Source: Pinguiococcus pyrenoidosus (Eukaryota > Sar > Pinguiophyceae > Pinguiochrysidales > Pinguiochrysidaceae). From it: 13,648 nucleotides of DNA. The stretch covers positions 316 to 13,963 of the forward strand of contig JAAMXY010000190.1 of assembly GCA_019677205.1 (NCBI GenBank), written 5' to 3'. Within the stretch, counting starts at the first letter, position 1. Each line of letters opens with the position of its first letter. A program made the translations under genes and the position numbers. Below, one piece after another: positions 1-7,656 of this stretch. The notes under the pieces were generated by a model. The model worked only from the letters and a program-made list of their open reading frames with translations. It made no database searches and was not told where the DNA came from.

Positions 1-1386
1 ATCGTTGCGGAGAGAGTCCGAGGCGAAGCGTAGTGCAAAACCACTGCCTGTCACAGCAGCGAGCACGACCTCTCGATCTTTTCTGAGCTCATCTGATGCG
101 GCCTCCAGCGCGTCTCCATCTGTTCTCACTGCCTCAAGTACAAGTTTTCGGTCACCCTTAGAACACTCTGACGCATAACGGAGAGCGAGACCATTTTCCC
201 GAACAGCCTGGAGAACGATCTCCCGATCACCGCACAGCTGCTGCGACGCATGTTCCAGCTCCAAACCGTTCCGCATCACAGCTTCGAGCACCACTTCCCG
301 ATCGGCACGGACCTCCGGCGACGCGTGTTCCAGGGCGTCATCGCCTAGAGTATTGCTCGCTGCAGCCTCCAGCACAACTCCTCGGTCGCCTTGAAGCCTG
401 GGTGACGCGTGTTTGAGGGACGCCGGCTGGCTTCTCACAGCTTGCAGCACCACCTCGCGATCGTCGCGGAGCTCTTCTGACGCATACTCAAGTGCATTAC
501 CGTATTTCGCCACTACCTCCATCACTACTGCACGATCTGACCGCATCCTCGGCGATGCATATGCAAAAGCACCCTTGCCTTGCTGCACGGCCTGCAGCAC
601 AACTTGAACGTCGTCCCGTAGCCCGGAAGAGGCATACTTGAGCGCATCTCCGTGGCTGCCAACGGCTTCCAGCACGATTTCCCGATCGCTTTGAAGCTCC
701 GGCGACGCGACCTCAAGCACGAAGCCATCCCCCCTCACAGCTTCCAGCACGAGTGCCCGGCTGCTCTGGAGCTCCTTCCCGGCATGGCGTAGAGCATTGG
801 GGTCGCTCTTTATGGCCTCAAGAACGACGTCTGGATCACTCCGCAGCTCCCGAGAAGCGTACAGTAGTGAGTCACCATCCTTCCTCACCGCCGCCAGTAC
901 AACCTCTCGATCGCCCTGCAGCTCGTCCGACCCAAAGCGAAAAGCAGATACTGACGCTGATACTGCCTCCAAGACGAAGTCTCGATCGCTCTGAAACTCC
1001 TGAGGCGCATCTAGGAGGCTAACCTCACACGCTCGGATCGCAGCCAGCATGAATTCCCGATCGTTCCGTAGTTCCTCCGCTCTCTCAAGCAGCTCCTGCG
1101 AATACCAGAGTGCCTGCAACATGAACACCGGGTCGCCCAGCAGCTCTTCATCAACGAGTTCAATGGGGGGGTATTCATTCGTGGCTAGCAAGGCCAAGAT
1201 GACATCCGGATGCTTCAGAAGCGCGTCCGGCACGCAATGAAGTGAACACAGGCAGCCATTCTCGATCGCCAAGCGGACAACGTCTGGATCGTTCCGCAGC
1301 TCCTCAGACACGTACTCAAGATCCTCTCCGTCCTGCCGCATCGCCTCCAGCACGAATTCCCGATCGTTCCACTCGTCCTCCGACAT
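1..1386 (-). CDS. DUF4116-like tandem-repeat protein, C-terminus off the left edge
   Basis: This frame is open for exactly 462 codons from an ATG at 1386 to base 1, with no stop, so the gene continues beyond the window. I checked every codon. The first upstream in-frame stop is at 1537-1539 and no other ATG lies between, so 1386 is the start; A at -3 is a favourable eukaryotic context. The protein is a tandem array of 18 complete units of about 25 residues plus a nineteenth cut by the edge. Each unit follows the pattern L-R-x-D-R-E-V-V-L-E-A-V, then a variable G-x-A-L, then Y-A-S. Units 2-4 are the most diverged; units 10-18 are more regular. This matches the DUF4116 repeat common in protist and algal genomes, whose function is unknown. 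The helical repeats suggest a solenoid scaffold. No introns, membrane segments or signal peptide are visible. Family assignment is from motif recognition, not a search. Confidence 0.85.
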   Translation of the reverse strand, partial: MSEDEWNDREFVLEAMRQDGEDLEYVSEELRNDPDVVRLAIENGCLCSLHCVPDALLKHPDVILALLATNEYPPIELVDEELLGDPVFMLQALWYSQELLERAEELRNDREFMLAAIRACEVSLLDAPQEFQSDRDFVLEAVSASVSAFRFGSDELQGDREVVLAAVRKDGDSLLYASRELRSDPDVVLEAIKSDPNALRHAGKELQSSRALVLEAVRGDGFVLEVASPELQSDREIVLEAVGSHGDALKYASSGLRDDVQVVLQAVQQGKGAFAYASPRMRSDRAVVMEVVAKYGNALEYASEELRDDREVVLQAVRSQPASLKHASPRLQGDRGVVLEAAASNTLGDDALEHASPEVRADREVVLEAVMRNGLELEHASQQLCGDREIVLQAVRENGLALRYASECSKGDRKLVLEAVRTDGDALEAASDELRKDREVVLAAVTGSGFALRFASDSLRND

Positions 1387-1488
1387 CGTTGCGCGGACAC
1401 AGGAGGAAAATCTTGTTGTGGCGCCGAACGGATGGCTGTCGGGTACTACAGTACTGCGCGAAGTCGGTGTGAATCGAGCTCCAGCGTA

Positions 1489-1509
1489 CTGTGTCGCGTA
1501 GCGACACAG
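1489..1509. other. Perfect 9-bp inverted repeat with 3-nt loop
   Basis: The sequence CTGTGTCGC (1489-1497) is followed by GTA and then its exact reverse complement (1501-1509). It lies about 100 bases upstream of the DUF4116-like gene's ATG, between that gene and the left end of GTPase relic A. It could be a palindromic protein-binding site or a hairpin in a 5' leader, but nothing in the sequence shows a function, and a 9-bp stem can occur by chance in 13 kb. Confidence 0.4.
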
Positions 1510-1570
1510 CTCACCGGGCAAGTTAGAAACGCGGATTTAGACCTGGCCGAGCACCGAACTACCTACGACC

Positions 1571-2765
1571 AGGCGAGCCAACCCAACCTTTGGGCACTGG
1601 CAGCAGCAGTGGCATCTCTGGCATGCTCCACGACCAGCGAATCTGTGAAACTATCGGCGGATATGATCCTGGATGTCATGCGAATGCTGGACGGCGCCGT
1701 GGGTCGTGGTCGGAATGGAAAGCTTACACATAGATCATCGTCATTGCTGGAGCGGATCGGGTCGCGGGAGGATCGTTCCACACGGCCTCACAGCTTCTGC
1801 TCTGTACGCGCATGGGCCGTCCCCCAAGAAGGGCTGGCAATGCGCGCTTTCATCGGCACGAGAATGTCATCATCAAATATCCGCTGCGTGGGACCGGAAG
1901 ACGCGGGCGGTGCTCGTGAACGACGACGACGGCCAGCCGCTCGAGCGGCCGCGTTGAGAGAGAAGTCGGGTGTGGCAAGATGACGAGGACATCGCCAGCC
2001 GAATCGAATCCAGGCGGCCATCCAAGGCTTCATCATGCACAAGCATTCAGTCCGGTAGACAACGACCGGACGGTCTTGCCTGGCGAGGAGATTGAGATCT
2101 AGCTGCGTGTACCTCCCTAACGTACCAACCATGGACCTCGTGGATATTTTTGGCGCTGACATCGTGCAGTAGTAGTACCCACCGTCGGCAGCAACCAAGG
2201 CGACCCGGGAGATTGCCACAAGGTACCTGCAGATGGAGGACACCCTCGTTTTTTTGGGCGTCCTGTCGGTGGGTAGACCCAGAGCCTGCGCAATAATGCA
2301 GTTTGGCCGCTGCTGCGGGAGACGCTGGAAGGCGATCGCGTGAGCCGGGTCATCGCGGTTTTGTCCTCACGATGGTGGACCTGCCCGGCGGTGACGACAT
2401 GCTGGCGGAACGCATGAGCCTGGGGGCCGACGTGCCCGATGACGTGGGCATCGAAAGATTGGTTCCGGTGGTGAATCGTGACACCGATAAGGAGGTCGGA
2501 CTCGGTGAAGCTACGGAGATCGAGCGCAGCTGGCTGCAGGGCTGGTGCGAAAGGCGAGGGGCGGGGGAACCAGAACTCGAGTATGATCCGTCCAAGCTCG
2601 GAATCCACGCCGTGCTGCAGCAGATCACGAAGCTTTTGTCGAATCAAACCACATTCGTACCCAGTGGCTTTCCGGCGCAGCGGGCGAAGCTGAGAGAAGA
2701 GAGGCTGCGGCGACGCTGGCGGATGTAGAGGCGCTCGGGCAAAAAAGGATCCGAACGAGGTTGAG
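1571..2765 (+). pseudogene. Dynamin-like GTPase relic, copy A
   Basis: Pieces of a dynamin-family GTPase occur in order but in different frames. They are a segment ending S-S-S-L-L-E-R-I near 1754 (just after the P-loop), the G3 switch D-L-V-D-I-F-G at 2134-2154, the segment L-T-M-V-D at the G4 position (2366-2380), P-V-V-N-R-D near 2470, and the post-G4 helices of the GTPase domain up to about 2728. A further frame change continues L-A-D-V-E-A-L-G to about 2765. Lesions include two in-frame TAG codons after the switch (2170-2175), a T-run insertion near 2249-2257 and about five extra bases before the G4 segment. The P-loop itself is scrambled. Intact dynamins bind GTP through these motifs and remodel membranes; this copy cannot encode one. 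It shares about 0.9 kb with copy B at 6241-7093 but extends further 3'. The left limit is the point where similarity to copy B starts. Confidence 0.8.
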
Positions 2766-2771
2766 AGTTAC

Positions 2772-3167
2772 ATGAGCAACGGAGGTCTTCATCACAAGCG
2801 CAGAATCAGAATCGCTATCTCGGCCTCTTTCTTGTTGGGTTTCGTTTTCCCTGCTCCCGCACGATCTCCTACTCACAGCAATGATATTGGCAATCACTTG
2901 GATGGACTCCATCGTCGGTCTACTATAGCTCGCTCAGGAAAGACCACCCGAGGTCCGCATACGGAAGACGGTCTCTTTCGGTACCTTCGTGACAACGACA
3001 CCAAAGCTCGACGAATTCTTTTTGCATCCTTTGTGATGTTCCGCGACGTGCTACTCTTCAAGAGAAGGGATTCATTTTGCAGAGCGGCTTCTCTTCCATC
3101 CTCCACGAATGTGAGCTCCAGACATCCTTCGATGCGGCTCGCGCCGCGTCTGCAAACCGACCGATGA
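2772..3167 (+). CDS. Hypothetical 131-aa protein with signal-peptide-like N-terminus (doubtful)
   Basis: This ATG-initiated frame lies in the gap between GTPase relic A and the 3' end of the ankyrin gene, so it is not a shadow of a recognised gene. Residues 9-13 are basic, residues 14-27 are hydrophobic (I-A-I-S-A-S-F-L-L-G-F-V-F-P), and an A-P-A-R-S stretch follows that resembles a signal peptidase site. The remainder is polar and basic with no recognisable domain. The ATG context is weak, with T at -3. It may be a small secreted protein or a chance ORF in decayed DNA. I do not recognise a family. Confidence 0.25.
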   Translation: MSNGGLHHKRRIRIAISASFLLGFVFPAPARSPTHSNDIGNHLDGLHRRSTIARSGKTTRGPHTEDGLFRYLRDNDTKARRILFASFVMFRDVLLFKRRDSFCRAASLPSSTNVSSRHPSMRLAPRLQTDR

Positions 3168-3214
3168 GTGCCTCCGTCTCCCACAGCATTGCGAGGACGA
3201 GGAAATCGCCCCGA

Positions 3215-5245
3215 TCAGCCCGTGAACGCCACGGGTCGCTTGCGCCGCTTTCGCGCGGAGCGCGTGGGGTAGCTGTGAGCCGTGGCGTCTTTCGGATATT
3301 CGCCGCGGTGACGCACGCGAGGCACCCTGACCTGAGCCTTGGGCTTGCGCTCTGCAGCCGCTGCAGCCGCTGCGCTCGCTCCCCGCTCTCTCAGGAGTTG
3401 CGCCACGTCCGTGTGACCGTTCTCATCAGCACAGCAAAGGGCCGTCCGTCCATGGTTGTCTTGGATGTCTTGAATGTCTCGGTCCGCCCCGCAACGAAGC
3501 AAGGTCCGGAGCACGGCAGGGCAGCCATTCAAAGCAGCCGCGTGGAGCGGCGTCTCTCCATCCTTGTTCGTGGCTTTCATGCTCGCCCCCTGCTCGAGCA
3601 GCATCTCGACCACCCTTGCGTGTCCATTCCAGGCCGCGACGTGGAGTGGCGTGTCGCCGTCCTCGTCTCCCGCTTCCTTGTTCGTTCCATGGCTTGTCAA
3701 GATATGGATTACCGCTACGTGACCCTTCTCAGCAGCTGCGTGAAGCGCCGTCCAGCCATGGTTGTCTGTGGCTTCTCCATCCGCCCCCCGGCTCAGCAGA
3801 GATTGGACCACCTCTTTCTTGCCTTTGGAAGCTGCAATTAACAGCGGCGTGTCTCCCACGTTGTTCGCGGCTTCCTTGTTGGCCCCATGGTTTAACAAGG
3901 CTTGCACCACCTCCCGGTGGCCATTCGCAGCTGCACAGTGGAGTGGCGTCCGTTCATCGTTGCTCGCCGCCTCCTTGTTGGCCCCACGGTCTAGCAAGGC
4001 TTGCACCACCTTCAGGTGGCCATTGTCAGCTGCAACATTCAGTGGTGTCCATCCATCGTCGTTGGCGGCCTCCTTGTTGGCCCCACGGTCTAGCAAGGCT
4101 TGCACCACCTCCAGATGGCCTCTCCGACCTGCAATGTGAAGTGGCGTCCATCCATTTTTATCCGCAGCCTCCAAGTTGGTCCCATGGTCTAGTAAGGCTT
4201 GCACCACCTCCAGGTGCCCTTGTGAGGCTGCAAAATAAAGTGGCGTCCATCCATCGTTGCTCGCAGCCTCCTTGTTGGCGCCACGGTCTAGCAAGGCTTG
4301 CACCACCTCCCGGTGGCCTTCCGCAGCTGCAATGTGAAGTGGGGTCCATCCATCGTCGTTGGCGGCCTCCTTGTTGGCCCCGTAGCTTAATTGCTCATTC
4401 AAACTCTTCAGATCACCGCGACAAGCAGAGACATGTAGAGGGGTCCAGCCAAGTTCTTTGAGGACTTCTTCGTTCGCCCCACGGTCTAGCAAGGCTTGCA
4501 CCACCTCCCGGTGGCCTCCCACAGCTGCAGTGTTGAGCGGCGTCCATCCACCTTCGTCCGTAGCCTCCTTGTTGGCCCCACGGTCTAGCAAGGCTTGCAC
4601 GACTTCCACATAGCCATTCGAAGCTGCAACATGGAGGGGCGTCTGTTCGTCGTTGTTCGCGGCCTCCTTGTTGGCCCCACGGTCTAGCAAGGCTTGCACC
4701 ACCTCCAGGTGGCCTTGATCAGCTGCAAAGTGGAGTGGCGTCCATTCATTGTTGTTCGCCGCCTCCATGCTGATTCCATGCCTCAGTTGGTCATTCACAC
4801 CCTTTAAATCACCGCGACAAGCAGATATATGCAAAGGAGTCCAGCCAAGTTGTTTGAGGACTTCTTCATTCGCCCCACGGTCTAGCAAGGCTTGCACCAC
4901 CTCCAGGTGGTCATATCGAGCTGCAAGGTGGAATGGCGTCCATCCATCGTTGTCCACCGCCTCCTTGTTGGCCCCACGGTCTAGCAAAGCTTGCACCACC
5001 TCCAGGTGGCCTATCTGAGCTGCAATGTGGAGTGGCGTCCATCCATCGTTGTTTGCAGCTTCCATATTGGCGCCATGGTCTAGCAAGGCTCGCACCATCA
5101 CCAGGCGGCCATCCAAAGCTGCGATGTTGAGTGGCGTCCATCCATCTTCATTCGCAGCCTCCAAGTTCGCGCCCGCCGCAAGCATCCTTCGCACCTCCTC
5201 CATATCTCCCTCTTCCACCGCGCTATGAAGCGGCGTCCAAGACAT
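3215..5245 (-). CDS. Ankyrin-repeat protein, 19 repeats
   Basis: This intact 676-residue intron-free gene uses the ATG at 5245, the first ATG after the upstream in-frame stop at 5357-5359, with A at -3. A GTG at 5260 is also in frame but is unlikely in a eukaryote. Residues 2-624 are 19 ankyrin repeats of 33 residues with consensus G-W-T-P-L-H-x-A-A-x-x-G-H-x-E-V-V-Q-A-L-L-D-R-G-A-N-K-E-A. Repeat 18 has a 3-residue insertion. The array fills almost the whole protein, so the role is probably protein binding, but no catalytic domain is fused and the partner is unknown. After a run of seven alanines (625-631) comes a polar, basic tail ending with an R-K-R-R-K-R cluster (665-670) that could be a nuclear localisation signal. 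Repeats 3-14 are very alike at the DNA level, indicating recent expansion or gene conversion. No signal peptide or membrane segment is seen. Confidence 0.93.
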   Translation of the reverse strand: MSWTPLHSAVEEGDMEEVRRMLAAGANLEAANEDGWTPLNIAALDGRLVMVRALLDHGANMEAANNDGWTPLHIAAQIGHLEVVQALLDRGANKEAVDNDGWTPFHLAARYDHLEVVQALLDRGANEEVLKQLGWTPLHISACRGDLKGVNDQLRHGISMEAANNNEWTPLHFAADQGHLEVVQALLDRGANKEAANNDEQTPLHVAASNGYVEVVQALLDRGANKEATDEGGWTPLNTAAVGGHREVVQALLDRGANEEVLKELGWTPLHVSACRGDLKSLNEQLSYGANKEAANDDGWTPLHIAAAEGHREVVQALLDRGANKEAASNDGWTPLYFAASQGHLEVVQALLDHGTNLEAADKNGWTPLHIAGRRGHLEVVQALLDRGANKEAANDDGWTPLNVAADNGHLKVVQALLDRGANKEAASNDERTPLHCAAANGHREVVQALLNHGANKEAANNVGDTPLLIAASKGKKEVVQSLLSRGADGEATDNHGWTALHAAAEKGHVAVIHILTSHGTNKEAGDEDGDTPLHVAAWNGHARVVEMLLEQGASMKATNKDGETPLHAAALNGCPAVLRTLLRCGADRDIQDIQDNHGRTALCCADENGHTDVAQLLRERGASAAAAAAAERKPKAQVRVPRVRHRGEYPKDATAHSYPTRSARKRRKRPVAFTG
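3350..3379. repeat. Imperfect GC-rich trinucleotide run encoding polyalanine
   Basis: Alternating GCA/GCC/GCT triplets, read on the - strand as alanine codons, give the seven-alanine run that links the last ankyrin repeat to the basic tail. Such runs change length by slippage, so this linker may vary between individuals. Confidence 0.6.
4154..4945 (-). repeat. Higher-order duplication of a four-ankyrin block
   Basis: Ankyrin repeats 4-7 (4550-4945) and 8-11 (4154-4549) form two successive 396-bp units. The diagnostic element is an unusual junction, N-E-E-V-L-K-(Q/E)-L followed by S-A-C-R-G-D-L-K and a repeat lacking the standard E-V-V-Q-A-L-L helix. It occurs only in repeats 4-5 and 8-9, exactly 396 bases apart. 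This suggests that part of the array grew by duplication of four repeats at once rather than one at a time. Confidence 0.75.
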
Positions 5246-5260
5246 GATGGGTAGCGTCAC

Positions 5261-5814
5261 TCTGGAGTCTGCTGCGTGCTGTTGGTGTGGCCAACGCAGA
5301 CGACCTTTGCACTCTCCAGTGTTGTTCAGGTGTCCAAATGCGCCGAAGCAAGCAATCTATCCACGGCGCGTCCTCTTGATTGTACCTTCCGAATTCTTAT
5401 GCCTCCGCTTGCGCCCCTTGCGGAGCGGTGAAGGCTTTGATTGGCTGCGTTTCCGAAATGGTGCGCGTTAATTGGTTGGATTCCGAGGTCTGCGGAATAC
5501 TTCGCTACCTGCTCGGAACCAAGACCATCCACAGCTTGAGCTGCGGTTCTTGAAGCTGCTTCGCTCGGTGCAGCCTATGACGGCCCGGCCTTGAGGACGT
5601 CGTAAATTCCACTTGCAGCGCGATGTTGGTTCACGGTTCAACACCACGACTGGCAAAAAGAGCGCACCGGGTGCACTTCGCCCAAGGATTCAATGTCGCT
5701 CGGTTCGGATGTCCTGCGCAACTCCTCGTGCCCGGCCAATCAGCGGTACTTTAAGGAGACTACGTTCTGTCAGCTCTAGATCTGTCGCTTTCTACGAGAT
5801 TTGAGGAGATGGGC
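5261..5814. other. Intergenic stretch without a supported gene
   Basis: This is the 5' flank of the ankyrin gene. Only short frames up to about 75 codons are present, none with recognisable motifs or a convincing start. It must contain the ankyrin gene's promoter, but I cannot point to a TATA box or initiator with confidence. Confidence 0.5.
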
Positions 5815-6080
5815 CCGCTGGTATGTCTTATCACCAGCAGAGGCTCGTGGTAGTCCCACTAGTACCTCATACCTCGAATACTAAAGTGAAGTATTCCATA
5901 CTCTTCCAGCATTGTGAGCTCTCCTGCTTGCGGCGCTCCTCCGCATCGAAAGGGCGTCGACGGAGCGTTTACACCAGCGGCGGTACACTCTAGGGAGAAA
6001 GGTGAGCAAGGAGATGTGATTCGTGTGTTGCGATGCGGATGTTGACGCCCAAGAATTATCGACGAAAAGCAGCGCACCAC
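5815..6080 (+). repeat. Decayed subtelomeric repeat unit Y (homologous to 10105-10390)
   Basis: Several blocks align in the same order and orientation with the segment at 10105-10390. They include GCTTGCGGC, GGCGTC-ACGGAGCG (one mismatch position between the halves), ACACTCTAGGG/GCACTCTAGGG, a shared TTGCGATGC/TTGTGATGC segment, and CCCAAGA followed by TCGAC. In the 10105 copy this part is read as R-C-D-A-D-F-D-T-Q-D-L. Here the equivalent C-D-A-D-V-D-A-Q-E-L is legible near 6025-6060 but is broken on both sides by stops and indels. It is the more degenerate of the two copies. It directly precedes GTPase relic B. Its original function is unknown. Confidence 0.6.
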
Positions 6081-6240
6081 TAGATCACTTCCTTCCTTTC
6101 CCCAGCAGTGGCACCCATCCGGACCGCACCACTCCCCAAGGATGCGCTGGACAAGCGGCCAACGGCATGACGAAGCTTCTTACGTCAACGAGGCCGGTGG
6201 CTGAATCCGCACCCCACCGAGCTCCCAACCACCATCCACC

Positions 6241-7093
6241 AGGCGAGCCGGCCAAACCTTCGGGCACTGGCAGCAGCACCGGCATCTCCGGCATGCTCCA
6301 CGACAAGCGAATCTGTGAAACTCTCGGCGGATGTGATCCTGGATGTCATGCTAAGGCTGGGCAACGCCGCGGGTCATGATCGGGATGGAAAGCTTGAATA
6401 TAGATCATCGTCGCTGCTGGAGCGGATCGCGTCGCGGGAGATCTTTCCTCGGTCTCTCAGTCTTCTGCTCTGCACGCGCGTGGCTGTCCCCCCAAAAGCT
6501 GATGATGCGCTTCAGTCGGCACGAGAATGTCATCGAGCTCCGATGCGTGGACCGGAAGACGCGGGCGGTGCTCATGAACGACGACGGCCAGCCGCTCGAG
6601 TGGCGGCATCGAGAGCACCCGGGTCCACCGGGACGATGAGGACATCGCCAGTTGCATCCAGGCTGTCATCCAAGGCTTCATCATGCAGCAGCATCCACAA
6701 GACAACGGCCGGACGGTGCTGCCCGACAAGAGCAATCAAAATCGAGCTGCGCGCTCCAAACGTCCCAACCATTGACCTCGTGGATATTCCCGGCATCGTG
6801 CAGTACCCACCAGCGGCGGCCAAGGCGACCCGGGAGATTGCCACGAGATATACATGTGAATGGAGCACACCCTCGTGCTCTGCGTCCTGTCGGCGAGGAC
6901 CCAGAGCCTGCGTAATAATGCCGTTTGGCCGCTGCTGCGGGAGACGCTGGAGGGCGATCGCGTGAGCCGGGTCATCGCGGTCCTCACGATGGTGGACCTC
7001 CCTGGCGGTGACGACATGCTGGCGGAACGCATGAGCCTGCGCGGCGACGTGCCCGATGACGTGGGCATCGAAAGATTGGTGCCTGTGGTGAAG
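6241..7093 (+). pseudogene. Dynamin-like GTPase relic, copy B
   Basis: This is a second, slightly better preserved copy of the GTPase domain found at 1571-2475. In order it holds L-S-A-D-V-I-L-D-V-M near 6330, a damaged P-loop followed by S-S-S-L-L-E-R-I-A-S-R-E-I-F-P-R (about 6402-6450), the G3 switch D-L-V-D-I-P-G at 6774-6794, and L-T-M-V-D at 6983-6997. Then come the helices leading to P-V-V. At least three frame changes are needed: between the P-loop part and the segment near 6530, between that and the G3 region, and a +1 base near 6851-6860 just before the G4 region. Copy A keeps the correct length at that last site, so the lesion arose after duplication. Similarity to copy A stops abruptly at about 7093. 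Normally such proteins hydrolyse GTP to remodel membranes; this copy is not functional as one. Confidence 0.8.
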
Positions 7094-7282
7094 CTGGGTG
7101 CCTTCGCCGAGCACTGCCTTGTGAGCAGTGTCATGGCTGCGAAATACGCCGTGAGGACGCCCCTGATGACCCTGATGCGCCGTCGGCCTCTCAAGCAGGA
7201 TGCGGAGAGGGGATTCTTGCGTGCAACACTGACACCGCAGATTCGGAGCTTGGCGTTTCTGAGAGGTGGTCGGTTCGAATAA
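6860..7282 (+). other. Chimeric 140-codon open frame at the 3' end of relic B
   Basis: An ATG at 6860 opens a frame that reads the G4-side half of the GTPase domain (residues 1-77, including L-T-M-V-D). It then passes the duplication breakpoint into about 63 residues of unrelated sequence rich in basic residues before a stop at 7280-7282. Without P-loop and G3 it cannot bind GTP in the usual way. I regard it as accidental survival of an open frame in a relic, but it is the longest ATG-initiated piece of copy B and could be transcribed. Confidence 0.35.
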
Positions 7283-7656
7283 GAAGAGCCCGATGCAATA
7301 GAGGCATTCGGATTTTTTGCGATCCCTGATCCGTTAACAGGGATTGGTCGCAGAAAGTTTCGAGTCCATGGCGATCTACCGTGCAACAAATGAATCTCGT
7401 CTTTCTCGAAGGCGGAGCTAAATGGACGTGCATTTGCCTTGACCTTGCTCTGCTCACGTACTCGCTCACTCGCTTCACTTGTTGAGTACTGTAGACGAAA
7501 CTTCTGTGGACAACGATAGATTTGAAGGGAAACTTGATCTGCTCTGTCAGCAAGCCGTGGAGACGATACTACGCAACGCGAAGCGGTGCAACGAATCACC
7601 GTCAGGAGAAAGAGGTCGCTATATCTTTGCGCGTCATTCAGCGCTTTTCCTTCATA
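7283..7656. other. Gap between relic B and the membrane-protein gene
   Basis: No convincing gene. Short frames occur on both strands but lack ATG starts or motifs. An imperfect inverted repeat is visible at 7319-7351: GCGATCCCTG pairs with CAGGGATTGGTCGC across a 9-base loop, with a 3-base bulge. It lies about 310 bases beyond the stop codon of the - strand membrane-protein gene and could belong to its 3' flank; its role is unknown. Confidence 0.4.

Noticed and set aside
1432-1983. 183-codon + strand frame over the left part of relic A as an intact gene
   Set aside because: It contains only the N-terminal scraps of the GTPase domain, then leaves the homologous frame; the same region in copy B is broken differently.
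3077-3841. 254-codon + strand frame overlapping the 3' end of the ankyrin gene
   Set aside because: Mostly antisense to the ankyrin repeats and basic tail, with no recognisable domain or independent coding signal.
3616-4461. 281-codon + strand frame across the ankyrin gene
   Set aside because: It is the antisense shadow of the ankyrin array; its Pro/Ser/Cys-rich periodic sequence follows the 99-base repeat of the real gene.
6736-7599. 287-codon - strand frame across GTPase relic B
   Set aside because: It is antisense to clear GTPase motifs on the + strand, which explains its openness in this GC-rich region; no domain is seen in it.
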